Positions 52,061 through 63,349 of a stretch of 64,000 nucleotides of DNA are shown here, one piece after another. Positions within the stretch are counted from its first letter, which is position 1. The number at the start of each line of letters is the position of its first letter. Both the position numbers and the translations under genes were made by a program. The notes under the pieces were generated by a model. It saw only the letters and a list, made by a program, of their open reading frames with translations, had not been told where the DNA came from and made no database searches. The DNA comes from Synchiropus splendidus (taxonomy: Eukaryota; Chordata; Actinopteri; Syngnathiformes; Callionymidae), in NCBI RefSeq assembly GCF_027744825.2, contig NC_071343.1, forward strand, positions 9,632,866-9,696,865, in the 5' to 3' direction.

Positions 52061-52659
52061 CACTGCAGTGGCCTACATAAATAACTGCCGAATGCTATTT
52101 TTACTTTCAAGTAACAGGCCGAAGCACAAAAAAGTTCCGTCGGTGGGTTTTACAACCAAAGTGACTGTCTTTACAGAACGTGAGGAATGTAGCCCATTAG
52201 CTCCTTGATGGCTAGCTGGTTAACAACGTCTCTGATCGAGTCATTCACAGGTGCGAACTCTTCCTACTTTACAGTTATGTTTAGTCAAATGTTAAATTTA
52301 GTGTGAAACAGCTCGACTTGGAAACGTGCCTCTTTATATCAGAAGCCTATTTCAATGTTGTATCATTAGTTTGCCTGTGAGTGTCTTTTTCGTCAGTTCC
52401 TCCAAGTGAACGTCTCACTCTCCTGCTTGGAGTCTCTCCTTTCAGTCAACATAAACAACATTATTTTGTCGATAATGATCAGGATATACTGTAGAACAAT
52501 GGCGGCAAGCTACACAGAATCAAACTGAACCCTGGAGCCTCCAAGTCCTCTGTATTAGTACACAATTATTGACAAAGGTGTCACCATCATCATGAAAAGC
52601 AAGAAGCAGAGGGTCATTTCTAATGGTTGGGTGATGAAACAATAAACTGTTCAGTAGCC

Positions 52660-53205
52660 TATTGCGAGATCTCGCAATACTAGTTTGAAGTGATGTCGTA
52701 ACTACTACCAGATCAAACAACCATAACAATGGCGAGTCAGCATCCGTGGGAAAGATTCATTGAATTATATTTCGAAATTGGACTAAAATACGAGGACATA
52801 AAGTTCGTGCTTCGTCGCAAGCATGGTTTTGAAATCAGTGTCAGCTCATCCTCCATGACTCCTCTACTTCTTGCAGCAGAATCAATACATTTGAATGGCG
52901 TGAGATATTGCGAAAGTTTTGTAGCGTCTACTGGTAGTAGACAAAAACAGCCGTTCGGTAGTTTAGTTTCTTCTTTTATTTCACTCAAACATTGTTTAGT
53001 GGTCTGCAGAAAACAGAAACAATCGCAGCTCCTCGCTCTCCTCAGCAACTCCCAAAATACAGAACTCTCTCTCACCCCCAGAGCAGCATCTTGCTCCACC
53101 CTCACTCACTTGCCACCATTGAACTCTTAAAGGAACACTAGCATTCACCCAGACCATCACAGTATTGCGAGATCTTGCAAAAATGTATTGCAATATCTCG
53201 CAAAA
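52660..53205 (+). mobile_element. Palindrome-bounded element with integrase-like fragment
   Basis: The left end is a perfect 20-bp palindrome, TATTGCGAGATCTCGCAATA (52660-52679). The right end has a near-identical imperfect palindrome (TATTGCGAGATCTTGCAAA, 53163-53181) and a second related one in opposite orientation (TATTGCAATATCTCGCAA, 53186-53203). About 480 bp lie between, including the start of an integrase-like protein (separate entry). The structure suggests a non-autonomous, internally deleted DNA transposon. No target duplication could be fixed, so the boundaries are approximate. Confidence 0.55.
52729..52848 (+). pseudogene. N-terminal fragment of a transposon-derived integrase-like protein
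   Basis: From an ATG the frame reads MASQHPWERFIELYFEIGL, then KYEDIKFVLRRKHGFEIS. The pattern (IELYF..GL.Y.DI..VL...HG..IS) is that of a short helix-turn-helix N-terminus found in fish and cnidarian proteins that carry a downstream rve-type integrase core. After about residue 40 the frame continues open to 53130 but loses all resemblance, and no DDE core is present. It is therefore a truncated relic inside the palindrome-bounded element. The family link is from memory; the exact transposon class is not known to me. Confidence 0.5.
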
Positions 53206-53654
53206 CTTCTCTTTTTTTCGTTGTTGTTGTCATGTCCCCTTAGGGGTGTATAAACTTTCTAAGAGTCCAAAAAAAATCACAACAAATTCTGTGCAGTACA
53301 TGACGAAGTACGTTGCGGATTTGCAAGGGGCTTTTTCTCAGTGCTTTTTGTGAATGAATTTACAAGGCGCACTGGATTTTAATGGCCACTGTTTGATCCA
53401 TCAGATTCTCTCTCCAAATGAGTGAAATGACTTGGGGACTTTAGTGTGACAGAACGGCGCCAAAGTCACCAATGCATGTTGACTCATCCTGATGCCATGG
53501 GTTCGGGTGCTACATCAAAGAATGATGGAAGTTAGGATTAGCATCGAGCCATTTGCACTGTTTATTCAGTGGTGTCAATTCGTATACAATACATACCAAT
53601 TACTGGTATCTATACTGGTACCATATATCCAATGTATAGTAAATCATTAAACAG

Positions 53655-53860
53655 TTGCTTCACTGACGCTGCCTGACATGGAGGCTCTGTACCAGATGGC
53701 GCTGTCTGCTGTATAATGTTTGGATTTGAACAACTAATTCAACGAAACCTCACATTATTTCTAAACCAAAAGCGCCAACTAGTGGCCTCTGAAAATTCAG
53801 GACAATGTTTCATCTACCCTGCAGTCTGGTTTCATGATACCTCGTCTATCCATCACTAGT
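53655..53860. mobile_element. Fold-back hAT-type MITE, copy with good right end
   Basis: GGTTTCATGATACCTCGTC followed by TATCCATCACTAG is the right terminus of the family. GTACCAGATGGCGCTGTC and AAAGCGCCAACTAGTGGCC followed by TCTGAAAATTCAGG are the inverted internal parts. The left terminus is unclear. Confidence 0.6.
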
Positions 53861-53932
53861 TACGATAAAGTCATTGGAACTTCCTTGCAGACACTATACT
53901 ATCTGTTCATACATGGAGTATTTGCTTTGCAG

Positions 53933-53988
53933 GTTTTTCGAATCGGCCCATAGAGATGAAAGTCAGATACCCTGATCTGAGTGGAAGG
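53933..53988 (+). other. Exon-like segment in dpp10 intron 3 (unconfirmed)
   Basis: The segment is preceded by TATTTGCTTTGCAG and followed by GTGAGA, both good splice sites. Read in the phase set by exon 3 it is open and encodes GFSNRPIEMKVRYPDLSGR. It is 56 nt long, so it would leave in phase 0 while exon 4 needs phase 1. Splicing to exon 4 would read ILK and then a stop. No homologous segment exists in the DPP6/DPP10 proteins I know. It is a possible poison exon, an exon of some other transcript, or chance. Confidence 0.3.
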
Positions 53989-56440
53989 GTGAGATGGTCT
54001 TGTTTGTTTCTGCTTAGCAAAGGTCTGTGGTCAAATTGGTTACAGGATGTCTATATCTCCTGGCAACATTTCCCAAAAGAATTTGTCAGTTAAGCATGTT
54101 GTAATAAAAAAATGACTTCATTGAAATCCCCTTTTGTTGTTGAGCCACGGAATTATTCCAAATGCCTGAAAGGCTTCCTAGAATATGGTTCACAGGAATC
54201 AAACTTTTCATAAGACTTTTAAGAGACAAAAATGTTTGTTTCTAAAATCACTGAGGCTGAGAAGTTAGTGCATGACTTAATAGAAGATGAGTCAAAGGTT
54301 CAGAAGAGCTGTTTTTCTAAGGTTCTACAGGTAAAAATAAAACTGTCTATGGAAATGTAGAGTCTGTGGAATGTAGAGTGTGGTAAGAAAACATGTCGCG
54401 CAAAGATGAAGCCTTAAGGAGCACATTTTTGGGGGGACGAAACACCAGCAAAGTATAAATATGAGTTCCGTCCATGCTATGGATCATTACAGTGACTGAT
54501 CAGACGCCTGGTGAAACGTGTTCCTCCACCATCAGTCACAGCCGTGAATGAGAACAAAGCCTGGGAGACACGTCCTCCCTGGATAATGGGATCCATCAAA
54601 TACTCCTACTTTGGCAATGCAAATATGGAAATAATATTTAGTCTGTAACTCATCTACATGACGTTTGCTGTCGAGCAGCTCAGATTCTATCTTTAGCTTT
54701 AGCTGGAGCTGTGACTTTGACCAGCTGTGACAGTGGTAGAAACCTTGGGGACTGCAGATGCAGCACCCGGGCTTATGCAACTTTGGCTCAATAATTCAGT
54801 TAGTGGCATGCATATTGCATTGTTGGAGTTCCTGCCGCCAGCTTTTGAAGTGGCTCAGTTGTATGTTTTGCTTCCTTTACCTTGGTGATGCAGTGGATCC
54901 ACTGTTTATCTCCAAACGTAGAAATAATTTTGGACTGTCCAACAGGATTGTTCAGCCTATAGTTCAGAGGGATGGCTGAGTGTAGACCAGGGTCTCTCAG
55001 ACTGCTACATGCTGTCACTGGATCCCATGTGGTGATGGTCTGGTTAGGTGTTCATAAACCACTTTTCCGAGTTTCTTCCAACTTCCCCGACAGTGACGCA
55101 TTACGACCAGCCCTTTCACTTCCTTGTTGCGTGTTGTGTTTTCATGTCGTTTGCTTTGCCTTTAGACCGATGATGGGACAAACTCTTGATAGTGTGATGT
55201 GCTGCTTTTACATTATCAACACCATATTTTTCATCTTCTTGCGTGACGTTTCTGGTCGATAGAAAGTCTCTAAAGATTTAGAAAATCCTTTTGTGTGTCA
55301 GCACTATTGCTTGGATAAAGACATCATGGACTTTCATTTATCACTTTCGAGCATCAAACCACCTGAAAGCAGAAAGAGATAACTGTTCCCGCGCTGACTT
55401 TTCAGAACTACAATTCAGCTAAACACAGGTGATGGGCTTTCATGGAGAAGTGCGACATAAATTACCTGTTTATCTTACTGCTCCCATGAATTGGTAAGAA
55501 AGTATAGTAAGTCAACTATCGGCCTTTATTTCCTCTCTGAGTTGACATACCTCTGTACAGACATTTAGACAATAACATTGATGTTATGAGTCATGGTTAT
55601 CGAACTTATACGTTCTGAAAGAAACACTTTGTTATAGAGTTATGTTATATACAGTAGTATGTAAAGTAACCGGGTTGCTCTGTGGCTACTGTCTCACGGG
55701 TGAAAAGGTCTGTTTGACAAACTTTTTTTTTTTGGAAATGACTTTAGAAACAAAATTTCCAAATACCATGTTCTTCTCAGAAGCACTGGGGAACGTTGAG
55801 CCGCCCTCACTCATTCACTGCTTTTTGAAAGCAGCAGTGATGATGACTAGATTCTTCACAAACACTCCAACTCTCACACACACTAACAGCAGCGTCGGCA
55901 CATGTGACATGCCGAGTGACCGTTATTTAATCTGCCAGTCCAATAAACTGCAGTGCTAAGCTCCTTAAAAAAAAAAGGGAGCGAAGGCCGAATTCATTAT
56001 TCATCAGGTTACAGACGTACGACATTACTTATACATCAGAGTCTTAGCTTGTTCTTTTTCAGCTTCAGAAATTCCATTATTTAAGAATACAAGTGCCAAG
56101 ACCCGCAGTAATGTTTTAAAGATCACAGGAACCACTTCCTCCTCTTTAGCGCTGCAAAATGTTAATTTTTCCTCTCCAAGATGTGAGCCGTGCCTCATAA
56201 GCATGAGGCTTGAATCTAAATGGGAGTCATTATTACTGATATGCTAAATGTTTTTGTAGTCCCTCGTGGGACTCTTACTGGATATTGGTTTATGAATCTG
56301 ATGTTTCACACTGTGAAATAAGAGCCCCTTGTTTACACATCAGTCAGTCAAACATAGCCAGTGTTAAAGCCCTGTGAGTCAGTTTTGAGTTTACACGTTG
56401 CATTTTAGAGCTTTGATAGGAATACATTTAGCGTTCCTAA

Positions 56441-56454
56441 CACCAGGGGGCGCT
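56441..56454 (+). promoter_or_regulatory. CTCF-like motif
   Basis: CACCAGGGGGCGCT matches the CTCF core at nearly every position. It has the same orientation as the weaker match at 7557. Such motifs are often spread by SINEs, so occupancy must be tested. Confidence 0.45.
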
Positions 56455-58996
56455 CTAGTAGGCCACAGAGTTGGTCTATCTGCACAGTTTTACAAGAATG
56501 TACTTTTTTTGTGAGTGAATGAAATGTTAAATGAAGGATAAAACAATACGCTCTGCAGGTTATTGCTTTTTATGGTCTTTGATAAAAGGAAAAATGTGAA
56601 AAATCAGAAGTGACTGTTCCAAAGATTGTGCACATCTGATGCTATTTTCATTCGAAACAAAAATTTGCATCAGTGAACATTGACACTGACAAGAATGTAA
56701 AGGCAGATCCTGCAGCATAATAAAATGGTGAAGTCAATGTATGAACAAAACAAGGAGAGGAATAAAAAAATAAAGCTTAAGAGACCATAACAATTTATAA
56801 CTTCATACCAGTGAGCTTTGTAATATGTACTTTTTTTTTCAGCGTAAAAGAAAATGTTCATGGACAAAGATTGTCTTTTGTTGATTTAAAGGTTTTGTAT
56901 TTGGTGGAAAACATTCATTTGAAGTTCAGTTCACGTGCATAACAGCGCGTAATATCTGACCACAGATGTGATATCAATTTATCGCCGGTTTATCGGCGCT
57001 CACATTTGATACGTGCACTGGGAAACCCATTAATGGCAGAGTGGCCATTTGGTAAACTTGATATGACTTTAAAAATACAGTTCATTTTGTGGTGAGGCTT
57101 TATCTGTGGGTTGGATTTCATGGGGTGATTAAACAGTTGCACAGTGAGGCCCCTTTAACCATAAAATCTGAAGCAGGCATCAAATAAAAGGTTTATTAAG
57201 AATTCATTTTAGAATTTCAACCACCCAAACATTATTTTTTTAATTGTGATGTGCTGGACGCAGTTGCATTCAAGTAGCCATTGGTGCTTTAATTCATCTT
57301 CTAACCCAGTCTCTTGTTTTCTTGAATCTTTTATGAAGGTGAAAGTATGACGGACAGGAAAGGCAAGAAATGGCACCGTAGCAGACACTTTCCCACTGCA
57401 AACACTGGGGTGTGCGATCTGTGATCATTTGACATCATGAAAAAAAGAAATGTGAAGGCAGTTTTAAGGACTGCACATGTGATCACTCATACCGGGAAGA
57501 GAGGATTCTTCAGAAGCGTCTGCTTTTCAGGATTAACCATCAGATTCCTCCGCAGACAGCTGGGCTCATTTGCAAAGCTGCTCATCGCCGCATTACTCAC
57601 TGTGACTCTGAATAACCTCACAGACCCAGACGTGAACCTCACGCCTCTCTGGACAAATGGATCACGTCCATAAGGAGGAGGAAAAGAAGCTGCACATTAA
57701 AAAAAAAAAAAGTAAATATTTGAGAGTAAAAGTGAAGTCTGATTGAAGTGAAGCAGGAAGCAACATGGCACCGTCATCCATGACTGTCGACCGCTCCACT
57801 GAGCACTTGTCACATCCTCTTGAATAAACAATGACCTCTCTTGTTATTTCGCCAGCGTTTCTAAATCCTTCTGAGACAGAAAGCAGAGCTGAATTAGCCC
57901 AGAAGCAGCAGTGGCTTTAGCCCCCTGGAACAGGCTGCTTCTCACATGCTTCCTAAACTGTTCCCTGCAAAACTCAATCATCAGGCAGAGAAGTGTTGCC
58001 AAACACAGTAAAATGACCAGTCGATGTTTAAAGTCTCGATAAAAGATGACTGATGTCTAGAAGCATCACAGCACCACAGTTGATTCCAGCTCCATAGCTA
58101 TTGTTGAAACCACAGACCCTCTCTTCCGCAGAGTCTTTATGGGTGCCAAGTGGCCTTTGGAATTTTTCAAATGAAATCTCAGGTTTTGCTTTTTTTCATT
58201 GCAAGAATAAATCCCTCTAATTGGGATTCCATTAATCACACGGAATAATCTCCTGGTGGACTCACTTGGAACATCGTTTCGGCGCAGATCATTTGCCCTT
58301 TTTCTTTGTTTGTTTTGGCGTCAAGACTTGCCAACACACGCACTCGACTCACACACAGAGCAAGGCTTTTTTCCTGGACTTTAAAAGAGTTGCTAGTCAA
58401 GGTCAGCTTTGATTCAGTCAAAGCACGTCATCACAGAGCTGAAGGTTTTCGCACTGCTGTCTTTACGGTGCCCCGAGAACCCCTGCTGTGGTCGCAACCC
58501 TCCCAAACACAGCACATGCACGAAGAGCTGCACAGGCTTGTCATTACAATGATGCTTGAGCAATTGGTTTGTGAAAAGAGAACAGAGTGCTTGTTTGCAT
58601 GATGGTGGTAAAAGTCCACTAAACTGTTGCCACTGAGATAAACAGTGAGTGCAGTGCTAGAAAGGAAGTTTGAGAGTCGCGATTGAGTGAGAGAATCAGA
58701 AAAATATGCTTTACAAAATCATAAACACAACATGTTATATTGTTCTCCTACTATTTTGTATTTACAAGGCACTTTTATAGTCAGACTCAGTCATTTTGGA
58801 AGGGTTTTTTTGTCTGTGTTCTCTGCAGTGTGCTATTTTTTTGCGTTATTTTGATTAATCTGAAAGTCAGGCTTGTGTGTCTTCGAGATAGAAGCCTTAA
58901 TATGTCAGTGTTGTTTTTTGTGCTTGACTCTCACTTTAAATAAGTGCTGACGTTATGTTGCAAAAATACTTGTTTTATTATGAATTAAAAGTACTG

Positions 58997-58999
<3 letters not shown>

Positions 59000-59067
<68 letters not shown>

Positions 59068-59068
59068 T
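59000..59068. repeat. (ATT)n microsatellite
   Basis: About 22 ATT units, followed by a short T-run. The poly-Leu open frame here is an artefact. Confidence 0.95.
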
Positions 59069-59490
59069 TTTTATTACAGCATTGAAACATCAGTACTGAT
59101 TACTATAAAAAATAATAATAATAAAAAGTGCCATTGTCATCAATGACATTCAAAACACTGCGGCCTCTAGTGGTCACGAAGGAGAGATCCACCGCAAATT
59201 GTTTGTTATTGCAAGGCCCAACTTAAAATTTTCACTTTTAGTTCAGGAACTGTTCCATGTCCTACCAGACCAGCTAAAAGCACAAGGACAATTGACAAAA
59301 ATTGGAAAAAAGGCCAGTAAAAAAGCTAGTGGGGAAAGTTTATGTAAACATGAAAGAGTTAATGGTTTATATGTTTCGCTTTACCAGTTGCATTTCTATA
59401 TTATGTTACTAGAGAGACAAATCATCACAGTAATTTTAAATAAGTGCTGGCAATAGAAGATGCAGCTTGCCTTGGTGAAGTAGTATTCAA

Positions 59491-59728
59491 AGTGATGGGT
59501 AGATGAGGTATCGTGACACAGTATTGCATGGTTGATGAAGCACTGTTCGAATTTTCAGAGGGCACTAGATGGCGATCTTTGTTTAGAAATAATGTGTGGT
59601 TTCAAGTCCAAACATTTTACAGCAGACACTGCCATCTGGTGGCTTCTGAAAAGGGGACACTGCTTCATGAAGCCGTGTCAACCCTTCAATACTGTGTCAT
59701 GAAACCTCATTTGCCCATTACTAGTCAC
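59491..59728. mobile_element. Fold-back hAT-type MITE, best-preserved copy
   Basis: The left end is AGTGATGGGTAGATGAGG followed by TATCGTGACACAGTATTG. The right end is CAATACTGTGTCATGAAAC followed by CTCATTTGCCCATTACT. They are inverted over about 40 bp with few mismatches. Inside, TTTCAGAGGGCACTAGATGGC and GCCATCTGGTGGCTTCTGAAAA are also inverted, so most of the element can fold on itself. It is non-coding. No clear 8-bp duplication flanks this copy. Confidence 0.75.
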
Positions 59729-59769
59729 TCAGTCGTAGAACATTTCGAGACAATTGCACAGCCATACAA

Positions 59770-59850
59770 TCAAAATGCAACCAGGTGACCGTCAGGTAAT
59801 AGCAGATTGTCAGCAGATTACATGGCGAGAGTCGTGGGTTCAAGTCACAG
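59770..59850 (+). repeat. Possible tRNA-SINE head, diverged
   Basis: ACATGGCGAGAGTCGTGGG followed by TTCAAGTCACAG resembles the 'cacagcgagaaggtcgtgggttcgaatcc' segment of a fish SINE-like repeat, with a B-box-like GGTTCAAGTC. No cloverleaf can be drawn, so it is not a tRNA gene. Confidence 0.25.
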
Positions 59851-60789
59851 TACAGTACATGTATGTCACTGAAAAATATCACTGAAACTGTGGCTTTCTT
59901 TGGCTTAAATTCGCCTCTAAATGCAATGTCTGCAGGAAGTTTGACAGAAGGGTGGTTGTTATACCAGTGTGAGAAAGTGCTTGTTAACAAGAAACATGCC
60001 TACTTTTTGAGCTACTTTTTTCACCCACTATTTTCAGCAGTTCTCTGTGATGTTTTGTGATGGATGTCCTCAAATGTGTCTCTCAAATGCTGTGTTTTCT
60101 GCTGGACTAAGACATTGGAAGGATAAACCCTGTCAATCATTCTATTCCCTCTTGAAACAGTGTTTGTGTTTCAGCATTGTTTACGGGTAAAGATGCCTCA
60201 GGAAGTAACAATGGTTTCCACCAAATGACTCTACTCTTTTTCAAATGTTGCGCGTAACAGTATTGACCCCTGGACCACTGTGTTTGAAGAGCGTTACTCT
60301 GGTTTAACTAGCACCCAGGCAATTATACGTGAATAGACTATTGACAAGCACAAAAGGCAATAGATACTTCAACACGTTTTACTTCTCAAGACATAAGTGA
60401 CAAACTTCATTTGCATTTGCTTTAAGATTTTTCTCTCCATCTGAGGAGTGTATTTTCTGGCAGCTGTCACACGTTCTATTCTCTCAGCAAAACAAAATGT
60501 TGTGTTTGCCACAGATAAAGAAGCCGGCTTATGTCTTTGCTTTGTGTTTGTCTGACGGTGAAATCCAATTTGATTCCCGCTTTTAATCACGTTAAAACTC
60601 AAGTGTGTTTGGCTGTCTTTTGTGTCAATGCCGGAATCTAATTTAATCAAACAATGAGGATCTTTGGATTAAATGAGCCCCACTTTTTTTCCCTGGTTTA
60701 GCAGCGCATTCTGTCATCGGCTCCTCAAAATTGAACGGACACCAAGTCTAAGTTTGTTGTGTTTGTTTGTTTGTTTTTTTTCCCTTCAG

Positions 60790-60884
60790 ATTCTGAAGTG
60801 ATCTACAGAAACAGTGACGGCCACGTCATCAAGTTCAACATCCTCACCAATGAGACGGAAATCGTCCTGACAAACACAACATTT
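60790..60884 (+). CDS. dpp10: dpp10 exon 4: first beta-propeller strands (residues 90-121)
   Basis: After the split Asp90 the exon encodes SEVIYRNSDGHVIKFNIL, then TNETEIVLTNTTF. It ends in phase 0 at TTT|GTGAGT; the acceptor is a T-rich tract ending CCCTTCAG. It aligns without gaps to DPP10 (…DVVYKSENGHVIKLNIETN…ENTTF) and poorly to DPP6 (…GTVRLWNVETN…). Two N-glycosylation sequons, N110-E-T and N118-T-T, are visible. Together with N89-D-S from exon 3 this gives three sequons in 30 residues, as expected for the heavily glycosylated extracellular propeller. Confidence 0.95.
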
Positions 60885-61950
60885 GTGAGTTGAAACAGGC
60901 TTTGCATTCATGTGATGAAGCGGTTTACACAGTCATTTTGATGCAGCACAGTTCTCCACATTCTCAACTCAAAAGCTGTGTCACCGAAACACTGAAATAT
61001 ATGTTGATGGAAGCACCTTACGAAGGCTGCAAATCAAAGAACTCTAAGTCAACATGCTTTGACATCCAGATATCTGCAGTTAGAGCAGCAGCGGCAGCTT
61101 CACACATAGTCTCTGTTTGAGTTGTATTTTTGTTCACAGCGTCAATTCACCTTTTATTGGAGATGTGTCGTCTCTTTTGTGGCGGGTGTTTTTGTTTTAT
61201 TGTCGGTCTTCTTGTTCACTCGTAAACCCCGCTTTTCTTTTCTGGTGGTGACATAACAATGAGATATAGCTGAGTTCGTGTTTAGAGAGCATGTTTCATG
61301 TATCTCTCTTGATAGTGTTGAGAACCTGAGAGCAAAGCAAAAAGACCTTTAGGGCCTGAAACTGAGTCAATGCCAAGACCAAAGAGGAGGAAGACCGAGA
61401 CCTAACCCCTTACAGAACAAGTTTCAGCGCTTGATCTATTTTGAAAAACCAACTATTTCTTTGGCAGCAAGAAATAAATGCGTGTGTCTAAATGACACCC
61501 GAGCAGCCGAGTCCGAGTGCAGTGGGCGGTGCCTGTTCACGTGCAGGTGACAAATCAGCATATCTTACTGCGTAACTGGACCAAAAGAGACTGTAGTTTC
61601 AGGCTTAGTTGACAGATGGTCTCTGCCAGGTAAAAGCTCGAGCCATCACTTCTTACTGTTTGACAAACTTGATCATTTGTGTGAGCCTCTTCCAAGTAAG
61701 ACGGGGTGCCACAAGTAGACACTTAAGAGCGCACTCAAAATCGTGTTAAAGATGAAGAGTCCCATAATCCAGATTGTCAGAGATAAGATTAAATCTCAGT
61801 TATTTCAGTTAAATGCTGTAGTGTGTTACCATTTGACTCCAAGCTGCTTGTTTACAAACTTGAAGCAATAGTTTGAGTTGCCCTTCACTCATGATGATTC
61901 GCTGCCTGTGTATGACACACTTTAATGTTTCTCTCTCTGACTTCTTCTAG
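60885..61950 (+). other. dpp10: dpp10 intron 4 (1.07 kb)
   Basis: The intron has a GTGAGT donor and an acceptor CTCTCTGACTTCTTCTAG. A stretch at about 61320-61420 (…CAAGACCAAAGAGGAGG…GACCGAGACC) loosely resembles sequences near 30395 and 44045 and may be a diverged repeat. Nothing else was recognised. Confidence 0.85.
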
Positions 61951-62025
61951 GTAAATTTCAACGTGGCAAAATATTCCGTTTCACCCGACCTGAAGTATGT
62001 GCTCTTCGCCTACGATGTCAAACAG
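61951..62025 (+). CDS. dpp10: dpp10 exon 5: beta-propeller (residues 122-146)
   Basis: The 25 in-frame codons encode VNFNVAKYSVSPDLKYVLF followed by AYDVKQ. The boundaries are TTCTTCTAG|GTAAAT and CAG|GTATGT, phase 0 at both ends. SVSPDLKYVL and AYDVKQ are DPP10 signatures (DPP6 has EISPDREYALFSYNVE). In DPP4-fold proteins this is a blade-1 strand pair. The remaining exons, including the alpha/beta-hydrolase domain in which DPP10 lacks the catalytic serine, are outside the window. Confidence 0.95.
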
Positions 62026-62749
62026 GTATGTTTCATCACTGTCGACACATATAGAGGAACTATATGAAGCGAGCCTCCATACATCTCCGTTCACAGGGGA
62101 TTTTTGTTAGGTTAGGACGCAAGGACAAGCCCTTGGATGCCGGCAGTGATTCATGTGTGCCTGGCAAAGCTGCATGGGGTTCAGAATGGTGCTCAGGTTT
62201 TGGACCTCAGGGGAGACTCTGCCCTTGTCAAGAGTAACATCTTCAACTTTGCTGCACCGCACTTAGGGAGTCACACATTTGAGCACTCTGGCCTGAGGAA
62301 GTGAGGTATTGATGTGCTGCCTCCTGGCCTCCATCAAAGCAACCTATGGATGGAGAATAAAACAAACTTCGATCATTAGAAATGAAATGAAAATGAGCAA
62401 GTTAAGCACTCAAAAAAGACAATATTTGAAATGAAAATTCAAAATAATTTACATTGTGCAGCGTCGTCCAAAATTCATCTTTTTCACGTTGGACTCTTGA
62501 GGCTATCTTTCCTTACATGTGGCTCATTTTGGACCATTTCTGTTGTTCGGTTGTTGGCTTTGGATTGTTGCTAGAGAAAGCTTTCGCCTTTGTTGCAGCC
62601 ACAGGCAGATTAATAGACAAAACTAGCAGATCAAAAGCTTCTCCAACCCTCTCCAGTCCTCAGATCTGGCTTTGGTATTGTCATCTGATATTCTGAATCC
62701 CATCCTCTCTGCTGCCCGACCATCTGTCCAGAATTCCTCCCGTGGTTCA

Positions 62750-63060
62750 CCAGAGCCGGAGAGCTCTCCGGTCAGGGGGTGATTAGAATTCCGCCGTGGC
62801 TGGCGGGCGGCTGCCAGGTCACGTCCACTCGCTAATTGCGCAGCAGGGCAAGCTTGAACCATAATTACCCGGTTTCCATCAGACGCGGGGAGATATGTAA
62901 ATTGGATCTGCGGCTCTGGAAGGGATTGACTGTGAGATTTGGTGACAGGAAGATTAATCAGATCTGATTTGCATGTTTTGCACGAGGGCTTAGACTCACG
63001 CCGCGGAACAATGCGGCTAATCACCTCTGACAGTGAGGGTTTTTATGAATGCCGCGATAC
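62750..63060. promoter_or_regulatory. Candidate conserved non-coding element in intron 5
   Basis: This mixed-composition, repeat-free block has many factor-like sites: a POU octamer (GATTTGCATG, with ATTTGCAT at about 62967-62974), GATTAATCAGATC, CCATAATTACCCGG, GCTAATTGCG and CGGCTAATCACC. Its texture is that of a developmental enhancer, but conservation is not shown. Confidence 0.25.
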
Positions 63061-63349
63061 TGTTCATGAGGAAAAATGAATATTCTTTTTCCAAACAGTT
63101 TGTTATCAACATCTAATGGGCTGCGGAGGTGACATTTTGTCAAGGAGTGCCGAAGGTCTGTTCGATGGCGACCCGAGCCGTGTAGACCGAGTCACAATAT
63201 TTCCATTTTTTTCTTCCCTGTTGAACCGAGATGTGCGACAGTTGAGGTAGAGAAACAGAGTCAAACTTAGCAGCCTTTGACTCACAATGTCCCAGATTAA
63301 GGGTGAATCTTAACAGAATACTACAGAACTCATACAGCGGCATGTACCT

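Larger units (their letters stand above)
38370..60789 (+). other. dpp10: dpp10 intron 3 (22.4 kb)
   Basis: The intron runs from GTGAGT to the acceptor TTTTTTTCCCTTCAG. It holds several mobile-element relics (SINE-like near 44900, LINE tails near 47090 and 48615, a palindrome-bounded element at 52660-53205, fold-back MITEs near 53655 and 59491). It also holds an exon-like 56-bp segment at 53933, a CTCF-like motif at 56441 and a long (ATT)n. Between these I see plain AT-rich intron, with possible conserved blocks near 40010-40160, 45430-45590 and 51790-52060. Confidence 0.8.

Noticed and set aside
59829..59845. tRNA gene suggested by a GGTTCAAGTC B box
   Set aside because: No matching A box or acceptor stem; it looks like a diverged SINE head.
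35409..62025. Assignment of the gene to dpp6 instead of dpp10
   Set aside because: Exon 1 and the AD after LLTP are DPP6-like, but [27 protein letters not shown] and SVSPDLKYVL...YDVKQ agree with DPP10 and differ from DPP6.
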